Part shown: piece after piece, positions 12,476 to 24,881 of the stretch
How positions within the stretch are numbered: the stretch's first letter is position 1
Layout: each line of letters begins with the position of its first letter
Assembly: GCA_905331475.1 (NCBI GenBank)
Contig: CAJNYU010001053.1
Location: 62,001 to 126,000, forward strand
Length of the DNA: 64,000 bases
From: Rotaria socialis
Lineage: Eukaryota; Rotifera; Eurotatoria; Philodinida; Philodinidae
Direction of reading: 5' to 3'
The notes under the pieces: model-generated
What the model saw: the letters and a program-made list of their open reading frames with translations, nothing else
Told to the model about the DNA's origin: nothing
The model's database searches: none
Made by a program: the position numbers and the translations under genes

Positions 12476-12733
12476 ATGTTTAACGTACGCCTTGTTTCTT
12501 GCATTATACTTATTTCGCTTGTGTTGTCATCATTCGCAGCAATTGAAGCACCATGTCAATGGTATGGAACAGCTCCATTATGTTTTATTGGAAATTCATG
12601 TCCTACCAATTGTCCGCAACTGAAGTCTGACAATCGTGGTGATGGTGCAAGATGTTGGTTTGGTGTGAAAAATTATTGTTGTTGTGCTAAGAAGACCATC
12701 GATTCAATTATTAACACTATTGCCAACGCTTAA
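12476..12733 (+). CDS. Small secreted cysteine-rich protein, copy 1 (CCC-ending motif)
   Basis: 85 residues. I chose the ATG at 12476 because it places a typical signal peptide first (residues ~1-22, hydrophobic CIILISLVLSSFA). The mature part has eight Cys spaced C-x8-C-x5-C-x3-C-x13-C-x7-C-C-C, with invariant WYG..P, FxGNxCP, GDG and CWF..K.YCCC. The paralogue at 13887-14114 keeps exactly the same spacing. The first half recalls the WYGTAPxC motif of small secreted proteins in nematodes and other invertebrates; that link is from memory and tentative. A short lysine-containing tail follows the last Cys. An AATAAA signal is at 12789-12794. The compact disulfide design fits an extracellular effector or antimicrobial-type peptide, but no activity can be read from sequence. 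Single exon. Confidence 0.85.
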   Translation: MFNVRLVSCIILISLVLSSFAAIEAPCQWYGTAPLCFIGNSCPTNCPQLKSDNRGDGARCWFGVKNYCCCAKKTIDSIINTIANA

Positions 12734-13886
12734 TGATAAATCTTGATTCTCTTACCCTAAGTTTCTTGTTTTCTGTATGATTATTGATAATAAAATGATG
12801 TAGCGATTGTATTCTCAATGTATAAGACACTTCTTTTTTTTTAGGATTTTCTTAATCGAATGATTTTATTCAATTTTGATTAAAAAGACTTAGATTTTCG
12901 CATCAAGATGAATGTATTTCGGTCTGATTATACGCGAAAGAAATAGAAATAATTCATAAGAATGATTTACTACTGCCATCGGAAAAAAAATTCTGCATCT
13001 ATTTTCGTTCAGATGCATTCTATCAATATTTCATCAGAGTTTTTTGTGTGGAAGGAAAGTATTATTGTTGTGGACAAACTAATTTTTGTGATACAGATAA
13101 TAGAGTTACGGTACAAAAGAATAAATCATAAAAATATGTTTTTAGTCGAAGATCCGCTAAGAGTATCAGATTTTATGAACTATAATTGATTAAAATAAAC
13201 AAGTAATTTTATTTTAATTATTATAAATTTCAAATATGAACTATGTTACAAATGAAATAGTAAGTGTCATATTATTTCATTGATAAATAATGCTATAAAG
13301 GTATGCTATGAAAGATTAAGACGTACTACATGTACGTTTAACAACAATTATTTATATTGATGGAATAATATAATCTGCACTTATATAAAAAATGCAAACT
13401 ATTTAATGATCAGTTAGAAAAAGAAGCATAATAAAATCACTCTTCGAGAAGTGATTATTAGGTTCATATCACAGTTCAACTGTCTTTTGTTACAGATTTA
13501 TGCTCCTTTTTATCAATTACGAACTCGTTTTTTTCCCTCGTTTTGGAGCATGTGAGAGTATCGTATCAGTTCTTGGTATTTGCATTCTTTTTCTTGGGTA
13601 TTTTTTTTGCATAGCTACATATCTATCAGCAATAACTTAAGACGCGTTATCTAGTATTTCTTTCAGCGTCATTAGTTAATCTACGGCGCAATACGTTTGT
13701 CAGTAAGAGAAATATGCCCGACAAGCTGGAGGAAGAAAATAACGATTATATACATATAACATACGGTTACATTGCTTCATTTATCTTTTCTTCTTCTGTC
13801 TATTAAAAGCTACATACAGATTTCGAGTGAGTCGTCTTCATTAAAATATATAGAAATTTTTTCTTATTCCGTAGTTTAGATTAACT
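12734..13886. other. Intergenic region between the two small Cys-rich genes
   Basis: AT-rich spacer with the polyadenylation signal of copy 1 at its left end and the promoter region of copy 2 at its right. The open stretch 12962-13189 has no recognisable features and is treated as chance. Confidence 0.45.
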
Positions 13887-14114
13887 ATGGTTTCGTTGAA
13901 AATAGCAACGACTCTTGTGTTCCTTCTACTTTTAACAGTAGGTCAAACATCAGCTGATTCATTGTGCAAGTGGTATGGTATTGGTCCATTTTGCTTTCTT
14001 GGTAACACATGTCCTGATGGATGCGCCATGGTGGCAGAAAGCAACAAAGGTGATGGTATGACATGTTGGTTTTCGCAAAAAAAATATTGTTGCTGCATAT
14101 CATTTGGTCGATAA
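13887..14114 (+). CDS. Small secreted cysteine-rich protein, copy 2 (CCC-ending motif)
   Basis: 75 residues from ATG 13887, with a signal peptide in residues ~1-23 (ATTLVFLLLLTVGQTSA). The mature peptide of ~52 residues has the same eight-Cys spacing as copy 1 (C-x8-C-x5-C-x3-C-x13-C-x7-CCC) and the shared WYG, FLGNTCP, GDG and CWF/YCCC motifs. It ends three to four residues after the final Cys plus ISFGR, without the longer tail of copy 1. The copies differ at most non-Cys positions while all Cys and Gly are kept, which suggests selection on the fold. They are tandem and co-oriented, 1.15 kb apart. AATAAA at 14286-14291. Function unknown; extracellular peptide by inference. Confidence 0.85.
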   Translation: MVSLKIATTLVFLLLLTVGQTSADSLCKWYGIGPFCFLGNTCPDGCAMVAESNKGDGMTCWFSQKKYCCCISFGR

Positions 14115-14646
14115 ATACGATGATGATGTCGGACAAAATACGACATGTTGAAAAAATATAAATTCAATGATTACTTTCTTTGCTTTCATTTGAATTAATT
14201 ATTATATGTAGATTGTATTGAATTTTTTTAGATAAGCTGTAGATTTCATCATGAAATTCTACTGCATATATTTAGCATGAGTCGAAATAAAATCTTTGAA
14301 AAATTGTAGAAATACAGATCAGCGTATGTCTTTACTCGTGGGTCGAAAAATGGCATGAATAGAGTTCAACTGAAAACATATACAAAACGAGAATATTTAA
14401 AAAAAAATCAAATTCAGCTCTTTTAACACATTCTATCATACTAATTCCTGTTTAAAATTAAATGATAATAATTAACAGTGACATAATTTCTTCAAAAATA
14501 TCTTTGATTTGAAATATCTACATGTAAGGCATTGCCATGCTTATAGCGTTCTCATATAATCAAAGTATAAACAATAGGGAATTAATAAAAACACAAAGTT
14601 CAATTCTAAGACTATGATGATTAGTGTTTCAAGTTAAAAAAGATGA
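14115..14646. other. Intergenic region, convergent 3' ends
   Basis: Short AT-rich spacer between the 3' end of the second Cys-rich gene and the 3' end of the Kelch gene. Holds an AATAAA at 14286-14291; nothing else seen. Confidence 0.5.
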
Positions 14647-17030
14647 TCATGCATATAATTCTACATTGTTCAAAGTTCCATGAGCCATATAGCCACCAGT
14701 AACTAAGACTTTTCCATTGGTTAGCACTAGTGCTGTATGATATTGTCGTTGAAAACTCATATTGCTAGTTTTTGTCCAAAACCCCGTTACTTGATCGTAT
14801 AGTTCCACCGCATTTAAATAGCAACTCGAACTGTATCCACCCGTCACTATAACATTTCCATTATTTAGCAACGATGACGAGTGGCGCTGTCGTTTAAAGT
14901 TCATGCTACCAGTTATTGTCCAAACTCGTGTCAATGGGTTGTAGAGCTCTGTACTATTCAGATTACCATCGTAAGCATATCCACCAACAACCAGGACCTT
15001 TCCGTCCGCTAGTATAGATGCTGTGTGATAGTATCGACCAGTATTCAAGCTCCCAGTTCTCGTCCAAATATTTGTTGATGATTCGTATAATTCTACACTA
15101 TTCAAACTACTACCATAACCATATCCACCGGCAACTAAGACTTTTCCATCAGTGAGCACCGATGCTGTGTGATGCTGTCGTTGAAAGCTCATATTGCTTG
15201 CTGTCGTCCAAACTTCTGTTGTTGGATCGTACAGTTCTGCAGTATTGAGAGGACTAATATTGTCAACTCCTCCAACAACTAAAACCTTTCCATTCCTTAG
15301 TATCGATGCTGTATGACAGAATCGTTGAGAATTCATATCACCAGTTCTCGTCCAAACCCCAGTCGATGGATCGTACAGTTCTGCAGTGTTTGAATAACCA
15401 CTGTAAACATAGCCACCAGCAACTAAGACCTTTCCGTTGCTAAGTACTGATGCTGTATGATAGAACCGTCGAAAAATCATATTGCCGGTACTCGTCCAAA
15501 TGTCTGTTAGTGGATCGTACAATTCTGAAGAATTAGTAGAGCCACTAGAGTCCATTCCACCGGTAACTAAAACTTTTCCATCGGCTAATATAGATGCTGT
15601 GTGTCCGTATCGTGCAAAATTCATACTACTGACATTCAACCATCCTAGAAAGATTTGTTTTCAATACAAAAATCAAAGAATGTGCCCATACAAAAGTTTA
15701 TTTTTAAATAATTGTTTAATTTTTAATGATATTTATAAATATACAAGCCATCGTACGCGAATGAAAATCTAGTCAAATACCGAAGTATTATTGATTATTG
15801 AGAAAATGTTTTTGAATTCTGCGATGAAATAAACTTCACTGTTACGAATAATGTACAGAGCTGTACAAAATCAAATAAACGCATGATTTTCGTCTACTCT
15901 CAGAAATGACGCAGCAAATCTCGTCGATATACAGTGAACAAATTTCGTTTCTTTCTGATAGCTTTTCTGAAACATTCAGTGCGACAACATTTATATTCAG
16001 CGGTGTTTTACCGATTGGAGGCGAGTATCAATCAATCCTCTTCTCGTATCACTTACTGCTAGGTACATAGGCCGTTGTCGGTGTAACCGAATTTGATGCA
16101 GTAGCAGTGGTGGATGATGCCAGATTCGTAGTTGGTAATGGTATCGTCGAACCTTGATTTTATAAAACATACAAAAAATCATACCTTTATTCGAGATTCC
16201 GTGAAATATTTATATACTGAAGATTTCTCTATGTTCGACACTCTTTCACCGTCTCTCGAAGTGATTTTGTACCTAAGGAGGAACCTGCTGATTAGGAGTA
16301 TCAATAGAGTTAGATAGCAAATACAAGTACTTGTAGTAGAGGGTGTGGTTAAGCATGAGTGAAACAATATTCACCAATCATTTCACGATGATTTATCTAA
16401 TCGTCATAAAATGCGTCTGAATAAGACTCTTGGTTTCAATTCGAGTTTCAGAATATATATGATATTGTTTACTTGAAGCTAGGATAACTCCTTACCAATA
16501 AATTCCAAACTTTCCTCTATCGTATTCTCTAATATACTTTGCTATCTATGAAGACTTTTGTTTTCAAACACGAAATCGATTGAATGACAGCCCTGGTCAA
16601 TTTATTCCTTGAAAGTGAGCTACATGTTTTGATGGAAAAATATCATTATAGTAAAAACATCTGGCTACAAGCTAATTCTATACATTTTCATTAGATTTAC
16701 AATACTGACCTACTGTTAAAATTGAAGTTCTTGAAGTCACCGGCGGACATCGATCAGAAGACGTATAGTAGACAGGATAGCAAACAGGAATTCTGCATCG
16801 AGTATAAGCGACACATATAGTGGTGGGATCTGTACATGTTTTATTATCGCTTTCACACGGTAGCAAATTTTTACACGAAACGACTGTATCAGCACATATC
16901 CCTTGTTCAGTTTTCGTCATCAGAAGGCATTGGCAATCGAAATTTGTTGAGCATGGTACTCGTTTTTCGCGGCATGGTGGCGGTGGGCAACATTCACAAT
17001 TATAGAATCGTTTATCAATTTTGTCGTTGC
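14647..17030 (-). CDS. Cys-rich domain + seven Kelch-repeat protein (5' exons unresolved)
   Basis: Three exons on the minus strand join in phase: 17030-16710 (Cys-rich), 16152-16057 (Ser/Thr/Pro linker), 15644-14647 (Kelch). All junctions are phase 1 with GT/AG sites. The Cys-rich exon has about 14 Cys with motifs CECCPPPPC, NFDCQC, CVAYTRC and PVCYP, suggesting an extracellular disulfide domain. The last exon has seven repeats of ~48 residues with signature R.YHTASxLxNGKVLVxGG...ELYDPxTxxW, enough for a seven-bladed beta-propeller. The WLNVSS start of this exon can supply the closing strand. Propellers of this type bind protein or sugar ligands; the ligand here is unknown. The Cys domain plus linker implies a secreted or surface protein. 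The first exon(s) with signal or TM are not resolved: 17300-17166 (-) has an open stretch from an ATG ending at AAG|GTACGA, but its phase does not match. Confidence 0.78.
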
Positions 17031-18225
17031 CTTAAATGAAGTTCATTAAAACAGAGTATGCATGATATAAAGAAAGAGAAAAAAAAAGAATTTAACGAAA
17101 ACTATGTTTAATATAAGCTAAATACTGAACGCTTGATTACATGATTCAATAAAATTAATTTTTCGTACCTTTGGCAACATGAAAACTGTATCTAAATAGA
17201 GAATTGGATCATATTGTTGAAATGTCATAACGCAATCACTTACAATATTATCGAGAGTTGAATGAAAAATAGTTGCATTGTTGAATTGAAAAAATATCAT
17301 TTGATGAGGACAGTTTTTACTTTTATATACGAAGGTGTTCTCTTTAAGATATTTATTTGCATAAATAAAAAAAATGCATCACCAGGAGTCCCAATTACGT
17401 TTCTTCACATCGAGTAGAGGACTCCAGCAGCGAAGTTCTGTTAACAAAATTGCCACATACGAGGACAAATCGGTAAAAAAATACGTTTTGCTTTCGTCTT
17501 AAATAATGGTTAGACGCGATAGAAAAATAAAAGCAGTAGATTTTTTTTCAAAAACGGTCACGAGTTTTATATGCGTACGTAGTCGAAAACAAGAATTCAA
17601 TAAGCGAAATGTACCGATTAATTTTATGCGCAGTACGTATTGAGAGCAATGTATTAACGTTATGTAGGATCTGATTTTGGATACTTTGATACTTGTATTA
17701 TTCATCGTTTGGCTTTCTAAACTTTAACTTAAGTTTGTACTGCTAACAAAATCTATTCAAAAATATGATTCTCTCATTTGTGTTTGCTCGAGATTTAGAA
17801 TCCGCTGAAACGAGAAGAACTTGAGTGTTGCTTCTTTTAAAAGACATCCGTGAATATATCAATGTAATCATTAAATTAAACTACCAACTTTAGTACTACA
17901 AGAGCAAAAAAACAAAGAACGCAATGTGATTACATATTAAAATAATTTAATTCAGGCTAGTTAATGAAATTCATATAAGAAATCTGTAAGACGTGCACTG
18001 TTTTACATCGAACAACTATTCGATTCTCCATGTTTTAACAGATGTTAAATATTATTTCAAGAGATGCACTTTGAATTCTGTCTCTTTTATAACTTTATAT
18101 ATTTATGATTTTTATCTTACTCTAACGAATTTTAATAGAAGAAGATAAGAATCAAAATAGGTAACTACATATAAAACAATAGATTGATTTCAAACGAAAA
18201 AATCTTTTTTTTGCTGTTACTACTA
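17031..18225. other. Divergent intergenic region; may hide 5' exon(s) of the Kelch gene
   Basis: Lies between the 5' ends of the Kelch (-) and M28 (+) genes. A minus-strand open stretch 17300-17166 with donor-like AAG|GTACGA could be an upstream exon, but the phase of its main frame (0) does not fit the acceptor at 17031 (needs 1). Nothing else recognised. Confidence 0.4.
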
Positions 18226-19995
18226 ATGAGTACAAGTGGACCTTGTCTGTTGATAATCATCGTTCTAGCTGCTCTATTCGTCATAATATCAATTACTTTA
18301 AATGCTGCTACTTTAGGCATAGTCATCAATAGATTTGATCAATTAAAGAAAACCAATGATAATCAAGAGCCAACAACAATGAGTACAACAACTAATCGAA
18401 TTCTATTGAATTCGAGCCTAGTTGAGGCGATTCGTATTACCGATGTAATGGAACATCTGAGTCAATTCTATCGTATAGCTTTGACTGAAAATGGTACTCG
18501 AGCGATAAATACGAAAGGTTTCAATCGCACTATTGATTACATAGCAGATTATCTTTCTATCAATACTAATTATTACATAAACAAAACTTATTTTCCTATT
18601 CGAACTTTTCAACTTGCTAGCAATCCTATATTACTTACTTCGATTAACGGTGTAATCATTAATCGTACATATTCGACTGATCTTACTAAAGCAGAATTTT
18701 TTCATATACAGTATTCTACAGCTATCAATCTAACCGATTTTACTACTCTTACTGTTATTCCGAATGGTGGCTGTTTAGATGAAGATTGGCTCAGTGCAAA
18801 TCCATCGCCGATGGGTCGAATAGTACTTGTCAAACGAGGTTTGTGTGATTTTCTTCCAAAGGCTGCTTTTGCTACTAAGTATCAAGCAAAAACTCTTCTA
18901 TTCTACAATGATGGCACATCATCTGATCGTAATAATCCGATATTCATTAGTCTGGATCGAAGCAATGAATTGCCAGCACTTTTCCTATCGTTCGATCTTG
19001 GTCAAGAGCTCGCTAATGCGTTTCTGAATTCGACAAACAATGTAAGTGTTTGTCTAATCATCGATTTAGTCAATATACCACAATTTCCAGTTGCAAATAT
19101 ATGTGCTGATACTCCAACAGGAGACATTACTCAAACCATTCTAGTTGGTAGTCATAGTGATAGTGTACCAGATGGACCCGGCATTAATGATAATGGTTAG
19201 TTTGAGAGCTTACATATATAGCATTCAGTTTAGAAATATGTTTTCTTATCTATAGGTAGTGGGAGTGCAGCTAATCTTGCATTAGCTGTAGCTCTTTTTC
19301 AAACATCGATCTATACGACATTAAAATATCGTATACGATTTTGCTGGTGGGGTGCAGAAGAAATAGGTCTTATTGGTTCAGATTTTTATGTGAAACAAGC
19401 TAAACTTTCAACGATCATCGGCGAACGACTCAGTGATAATTTAGTAAATCTTAATTTCGATATGCTGGGTTCACCGAATTATGTATTCGGAATTTATAAT
19501 GGTGAAACTATAACAAATGCGACACCTGAAATTGCTGTTCCTGGTAGTATTAAAGTTACTTCATTATTTCGCGATTGGTTTAATAGTCAAAAATTACCTT
19601 GGAATAATAGTACTCTAGGTAGTGGTAGTGATTATGCTCCGTTTTTAGCAGCTGGCGTTGCTGCAGGAGGACTTCTTTCAGGTGCAAGTGGAATAAAAAC
19701 AAAAGAACAGTGCGATCGTTATGCATTACTTCTTGGTCCCGATCCGTATTGCACACCGAATATTGCACAAGATCCATGTTATCATAGATCATGTGATACT
19801 ATATGGAATATCAATGTGTTTGCTTATGAGAAAATGGTAAAAGCAGCAGGTTATGTTATCGAATCTTTAGCTCGTACGGATAATTTAAAAGAATGGCTTT
19901 ATCCAACGCAAGAAATTCAAAATTTGAAATCTTCCCGTAAGAACAAACGAGAATACAATTCAATTAGTGAATACTTCGGATTGGCTACCGTCTGA
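18226..19995 (+). CDS. Membrane-anchored M28-family metallopeptidase with PA domain
   Basis: Two exons, 18226-19195 and 19256-19995, joined in phase 1 across a 60-bp intron (G|GTTAGT..TATAG|GT), giving 569 residues. I chose ATG 18226 (MSTSGPCLL) since it directly precedes the membrane anchor; the frame is open further upstream but has no ATG. Residues ~7-33 form a signal-anchor helix (type II topology). Residues ~150-275 are a protease-associated (PA) domain (GRIVLVKRGLCDF, ALFLSFDLGQEL). Residues ~300-530 are the M28 catalytic domain with the full two-zinc set: H310 (GSHSDS), D322 (NDNGSG), E358/E359 (WGAEEIG), D392 (NFDMLG), H500 (CYHRSCDT). So it should be an active aminopeptidase-type enzyme facing outside or the lumen. 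Several N-x-S/T sites fit glycosylation. AATAAA at 20025-20030. Confidence 0.92.
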
Positions 19996-21136
19996 TTTTT
20001 CGGAAGGAATTCTTCTAATAGCTTAATAAAATGCGAAGTAACTTCAATTGTATGTTCCATTATTATTTATCAAATAAATTGAAATTATAGAGTGATCTAT
20101 CGAAAATTTTAATAAGTTTGGCTAATAATTCTGATCCCGCCCGCGTCATTATTTTAGCGTTTTGTTGATATTTTATTTTTACTTCTTCATGTAATATTCA
20201 CAATTTGTTTTACGCTATATTTTTATAGGCGACCGCGTTCAACGTATGTATGCAGTTGCTTTTGCAGTTCTTCTGTTTATTTTTTCTTTCATTTTACGTA
20301 GATGCTGTACAAATGTTTTTCTTCCTCTCTCTCTCTCTCTCAAATATTCACCAACTTCGCATTGGTATTCACCTCTGACTTTTCAAATGGATGTTTTTAT
20401 AAATTATAGAAATCAAATTATTTTTCATAAGAAGTTGAATATTAAAATAATGAATAACTAGTAATTCATTTTATACTTTTAGTACCTTACAAAGAGTTAT
20501 TAATGATGAACTAGCGTGTGGTATGAATTACAATAATTGCAGTAGTGTCAAACTTGAAACTTGAATTCAGCTGAAAATAGAAAATTTCAACTTTCAACTT
20601 TCAACTTATGGCGATATATGTGTGAGCCACCATTCTTCAGAATGCTATTGGTTGAAAAGTTGAAAATTGAAAATTTCAATTTTCAATTGAATTCAAGTTT
20701 CAAGTTGCACATATCTGAATAATCGAATCTTATTTCTGACAATATTATGCGTTAAATCTTTTGGCATAGAGAATCTATTGACTATTGGTTTAAATATCAG
20801 ATTATATCATTTGTAGGCAACTAGTAGCTAGGAAACGATGATGAACTCGAGACTTTGAAAGTATAACTAATCGAACTGTTTGCTGATTCAATGAAATTAT
20901 TTAAATTGTGTTTTACAAGTATTATTTCACGCTTTACTATATTATTAAAACAAGAAAAGAAAAAATTACAGGAGTTTTAATTCGTTAATTAAATAAATAG
21001 TCTTTTCTATTGTATGATGCCAACGATGATGCATCGTTTGTGGCCGTATGGAAGCTAGTAAATATCTTTCTAAGCATCTATTTTCAATTATACCAATAGC
21101 CAATAGCTAAATAAACTATATCTATACTAAAAACAG
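19996..21136. other. Convergent intergenic region
   Basis: 3' spacer between the M28 (+) and IAP (-) genes. It holds the M28 poly(A) signal, a short CT run at about 20326-20341, and the fold-back element 20551-20706. No gene recognised. Confidence 0.5.
20551..20706. mobile_element. 156-bp fold-back MITE-like element
   Basis: The ends are inverted copies: AACTTGAAACTTGAATTCA at the left equals the minus-strand reading of the right end. The arms continue as TTTCAACTTTCAAC-like words for about 50 bp each, so single strands would form a hairpin. Non-coding; no clear target-site duplication. Confidence 0.7.
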
Positions 21137-22300
21137 TTAAGGATAAATTCGAACAACTGATTGAATTGTGTGTCTGCATACAGGACATGTTTGAAGGCTG
21201 TATCCACATACAACACAAGCACATACGTGTCCACAGGGCAAGCAAGCTAGTTGTCTTCCTTCCGTAATGCATACAACGCATTCTGCTAATTTTGTTTGCG
21301 CCATGTTACTTGAGCTGACTGGTATCTGGCTTTGTGAAGGAACTATTAATTTATTTTTATCACCTTGACAAGCATCAATTTGTTGCCGAAGAATAAAACA
21401 AGCTATCATTAGGTCACTATCTGACGAAAAGTCATCATTATTCATTTTCCATTGATCTTCAATACATCTTCTTACAATAGAAATTCCATACTTTGCGCTT
21501 AGACGTCGAGTCAAAGGTAGATCAAGTCTTGCTTGAATAAGACGCTTTAGAATTTCGTCATCAATACGGTTATTTTGTATTTCGAGTTGATTTTTACGAA
21601 TTTGGATTCGCTCATAAAGATCATCACCAGATAAATGTTTAGCATAAAGACAATTTGGAAACCATCGACAATGTTCTACCTTCGGGTTATCGTTAGCACC
21701 CCAGTGCTTTAATGACCCGCCACAGTAAAAGCAAATTACTAGATTTCCATAACCAGCATAGAAAAATCCAGCTTCCGCTAAATCATGGACAGTCGGTGAC
21801 GTGTATGTCCAAGTGTTGTTATTGAATGTTTCTTGTCGTTCCAACATTGTACGCATCAATGGATGACGTGGTTGGAAATCTCCTTCAACATTTTGAGTAA
21901 CCAATGCAGGGGCTTCTTTCGTTGTCGGCGTAGCTGATACAACGAAGGGACATTTGGGGGCAAGTCTAGCATGAACTTCAAACGGATCATCCGTATTGAT
22001 CCATTTATGACACACTGTGTTGCAATATATGCAAATAACTCGATCGTTAAAATTAGTATAGAACCAACCACTTGAGGACATTACTTTACGGTTAGGCGTG
22101 CTGTGAGGCCACGATGCATAAGTTCGTAAGCGAGCTGTTGGAATAATGTCTATTTCTTGTAGTGAATTTCGTTCCAATGATACAGGAACAGTTGCATCTG
22201 GAATGCTAGCAAGCTGACGACGACTTTCTTTATTTCTTTTTATTGCATTTGCAAGATAAGAACAGCGTGTATGTAGCGCGTCATTTTTCAAATTTCCCAT
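21137..22300 (-). CDS. Inhibitor-of-apoptosis protein: two BIR domains, UBA-like region, C-terminal RING
   Basis: Single exon, 387 residues, ATG at 22300-22298. BIR1 spans ~57-120 with zinc ligands C90, C93, H110, C117 (CIYC..H..C). BIR2 spans ~150-220 with C190, C193, H210, C217 and the classic GGSLKHW core. Residues ~245-310 resemble the UBA-like helical region of IAPs. The RING is at ~341-376 (CVVC..CLPCGH..C..C..CPVCRH). IAPs of this design bind caspases or IAP antagonists through BIR grooves and act as E3 ubiquitin ligases through the RING, in the cytosol. BIR1 lacks the usual GG before its last zinc part (CNTVCHKW instead of CGGxLxxW), so its groove may be altered, while BIR2 is canonical. 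A bdelloid-typical intronless copy; no breaks. The name is by domain family; orthology to BIRC2/3/4 is not assigned. Confidence 0.93.
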   Translation of the reverse strand: MGNLKNDALHTRCSYLANAIKRNKESRRQLASIPDATVPVSLERNSLQEIDIIPTARLRTYASWPHSTPNRKVMSSSGWFYTNFNDRVICIYCNTVCHKWINTDDPFEVHARLAPKCPFVVSATPTTKEAPALVTQNVEGDFQPRHPLMRTMLERQETFNNNTWTYTSPTVHDLAEAGFFYAGYGNLVICFYCGGSLKHWGANDNPKVEHCRWFPNCLYAKHLSGDDLYERIQIRKNQLEIQNNRIDDEILKRLIQARLDLPLTRRLSAKYGISIVRRCIEDQWKMNNDDFSSDSDLMIACFILRQQIDACQGDKNKLIVPSQSQIPVSSSNMAQTKLAECVVCITEGRQLACLPCGHVCACVVCGYSLQTCPVCRHTIQSVVRIYP

Positions 22301-24881
22301 TTTTGTACTATGATTCGCTCAGAATTCAGTTAAATATAGTGTAGTCTGAGGTAATTTTGATTGACATATAGATATACGAAACAAGTTTTATATATTGATT
22401 TATGTTGGAAACATTTATTTCAGATTCTTCTTGGAAAAAACCTTCACATCATAACATGCGGTTTATAAAGCTTGGAAAGTAAGCAAGTGTTCTCTTTTTT
22501 ATGAGTCATATTTTGTCTGACAGAACGAAAAAATGTTAATCATTTGATAGTCATGTTGAGAACTAAAACTAAATAATTAAGTGAGTTATAGATGTGCTTA
22601 ATACAATTGTTCATATTAGGCTGAAACTATAATTCAATATAGTTGTGGTTAGATGAACTCTATTGTGTGTATTGTTGCCAGGTCGACAATATAACGTTTT
22701 CAGTAATTTAAAAAATCAACAAGTTTTTGTGCCATATCAGTTTTAGCGGCAGTTTGTCGTAAGATTTTGTTCTTGAAAATATATTATCTCTCGATCAACG
22801 CGTATCTTTCATCGTCACTGACTCATACTGAAACTAGGGTAAGTTCATATCAATTACGATCTTGCGAAGTGTTCTAAGATTTATTTTCAATACGAACTAA
22901 TCTGTATGGCGCTTAACTTTGAATGCACTCTTCCGACTAGACAGCTTGTTTTACCGTGTAAATTATATTTGTTATTGCCACATTGAATATCATATTTCTG
23001 AAACAGGTTTTGAAGTGTCTTGGAACAATCTACTCATTAGTTCTATATTTTAATCAGGAACAGGTTTATCGAACTAAGGCCTGTTATAGATCTAAACAAC
23101 AGTATGTTCGTCTCTCTTCTATTTGATTTCAATAGTTGGAATCATTGAAAATCAGTTACTTCGTCTTTAGTATGCCAATTGCATCTGTTTTCTTTATTAA
23201 AATTTACCACGGATAAACAGCTGATATAGACGAAGAATTTAACAGTTACACATTCGATTGATTCCAACATTATGACAGAGATAAGCATTGCTTTCAGTGA
23301 GTGATAAAACCCAGCATTTTTCTTATCGTTTTCTATTGACCTTCAAAGAAAAATTTACTTTTCTGAATGGCAACGAAAATAATTTCGTGACAGCAGAGTA
23401 AGAAAAAACAGAAGCATAGACAAGACATGATTTGTGACACAACGATAGTATTGCGGAAAATTTCCATGCAACAACGTCATTGCTTTTTCTTGATTTATCC
23501 GCTCAACATTTTTCTCTATGGATTTGGTGTTGATTGACACCACTGCCTGGAAAAGTATCATAGGCATATGATTTAAAGTTCAAACAACCATTTATCTCAC
23601 TGCACTATTTACCACCTGGAAAGAGAAAAATCCCTCGTTGTTTTTTTTCTGTCAAAATTATTGATAGATGTGAGAAATTCTTGACTAATGACAATATTTA
23701 CTGCAGATATGGTGTCGCAATCATACAAACTAATTGCTTTTTTCTGTCATGTTTCAGTGCGTGAACTCCATATATTTCCAAGCTTCCCAACAAGGATATC
23801 TGGAATAAATCATTGCGAACATTTTACATATATGCAAAGGCGTAGTTTTCATTTGGAAATATTCTATTTTAGTGGTGCACGCTCAAAGCGTTAATTTAAC
23901 GTTCAAGATGTACGATTAGAAAAATAATACTTCCAGGAGAGAAAACAAACAAACCGTTGGCTTCAAACCTACGAAATGCACAATGAAGATGTTCATATAA
24001 ACAGATCCTAATCGATTCAACTTGTGGCTATTGCCGAGACTCGATATTTTAGCTTTTCATTAATATAGATTATAACTTTCTTTATAGAAAAGTAAATTTG
24101 TAACATGACAGATTCAGTGATTTTCGCATACACAATATAAATTGTTTTGACTTGCATTTATATGCGACATTCAACTATTGTAATGTACGACGAACTATAT
24201 GTATTACATAAGAAGGAATTTCACAATACAGATCTTTACTTCTCTACAAAAACACAAATATCTATTTCGTAGATAATTAAAAAAGTTTACTTCTACCAAT
24301 TTCTTCACAATTTCGCATGCCATATAAGTGCCAACTAAAATTTAAATATAATTCACGTGTTCTTCTAATTTGAAATTCCTTTTTGTTTTGCAAGTAAATC
24401 TCTCTATACTAGTTATAAACATCCAATATATAATTAAACTAATTTCTCTCCTTTGGATAATAACTGCTTATATAAATCTGGATTTCTTTTATATCATCAG
24501 GTTTTGCTTTTTAATTACAGTTGTTTTCCTCTACAATACTCACGCATGGTTCCTACAAAAAAAGAGTTCGCTCTGCCATTCGCTAACGCTGCAAAACTAA
24601 AGGATTCATATTTGTTCTTATTATTCATTAATATGAATGTTCGGTGCTCTGTTCTCTCCATTTCTTTATCGTTTTTTGCCATTTGTTTGCTTTCAAAAGA
24701 AAAAAAGTTGTCAAGGTAAGAAAGAATGAAAAGAAAAACATGACCAGTAAAGCGCTATTGATATTATTTTTTTCTCTCTCGTTCTGCGCTTACTTAGATC
24801 GACAATCATGTGTATTTGTTTCACCAGAAATAATTGTTATAAAGCACAAAAAGATATAGTTTTATAGTAAAACGTAACAAA
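22301..24881. other. Divergent intergenic region, no recognised gene
   Basis: 2.6 kb AT-rich spacer between the 5' ends of the IAP (-) and VPS13-like (+) genes. Several short open stretches (for example 24370-24859) are Phe/Leu-rich translations of T-rich DNA and look like chance. No repeat family seen. Confidence 0.45.

Noticed and set aside
24370-24859. Overlapping Phe/Leu-rich open frames upstream of the VPS13-like gene
   Set aside because: T-rich DNA gives hydrophobic translations by chance; no splice or family support.
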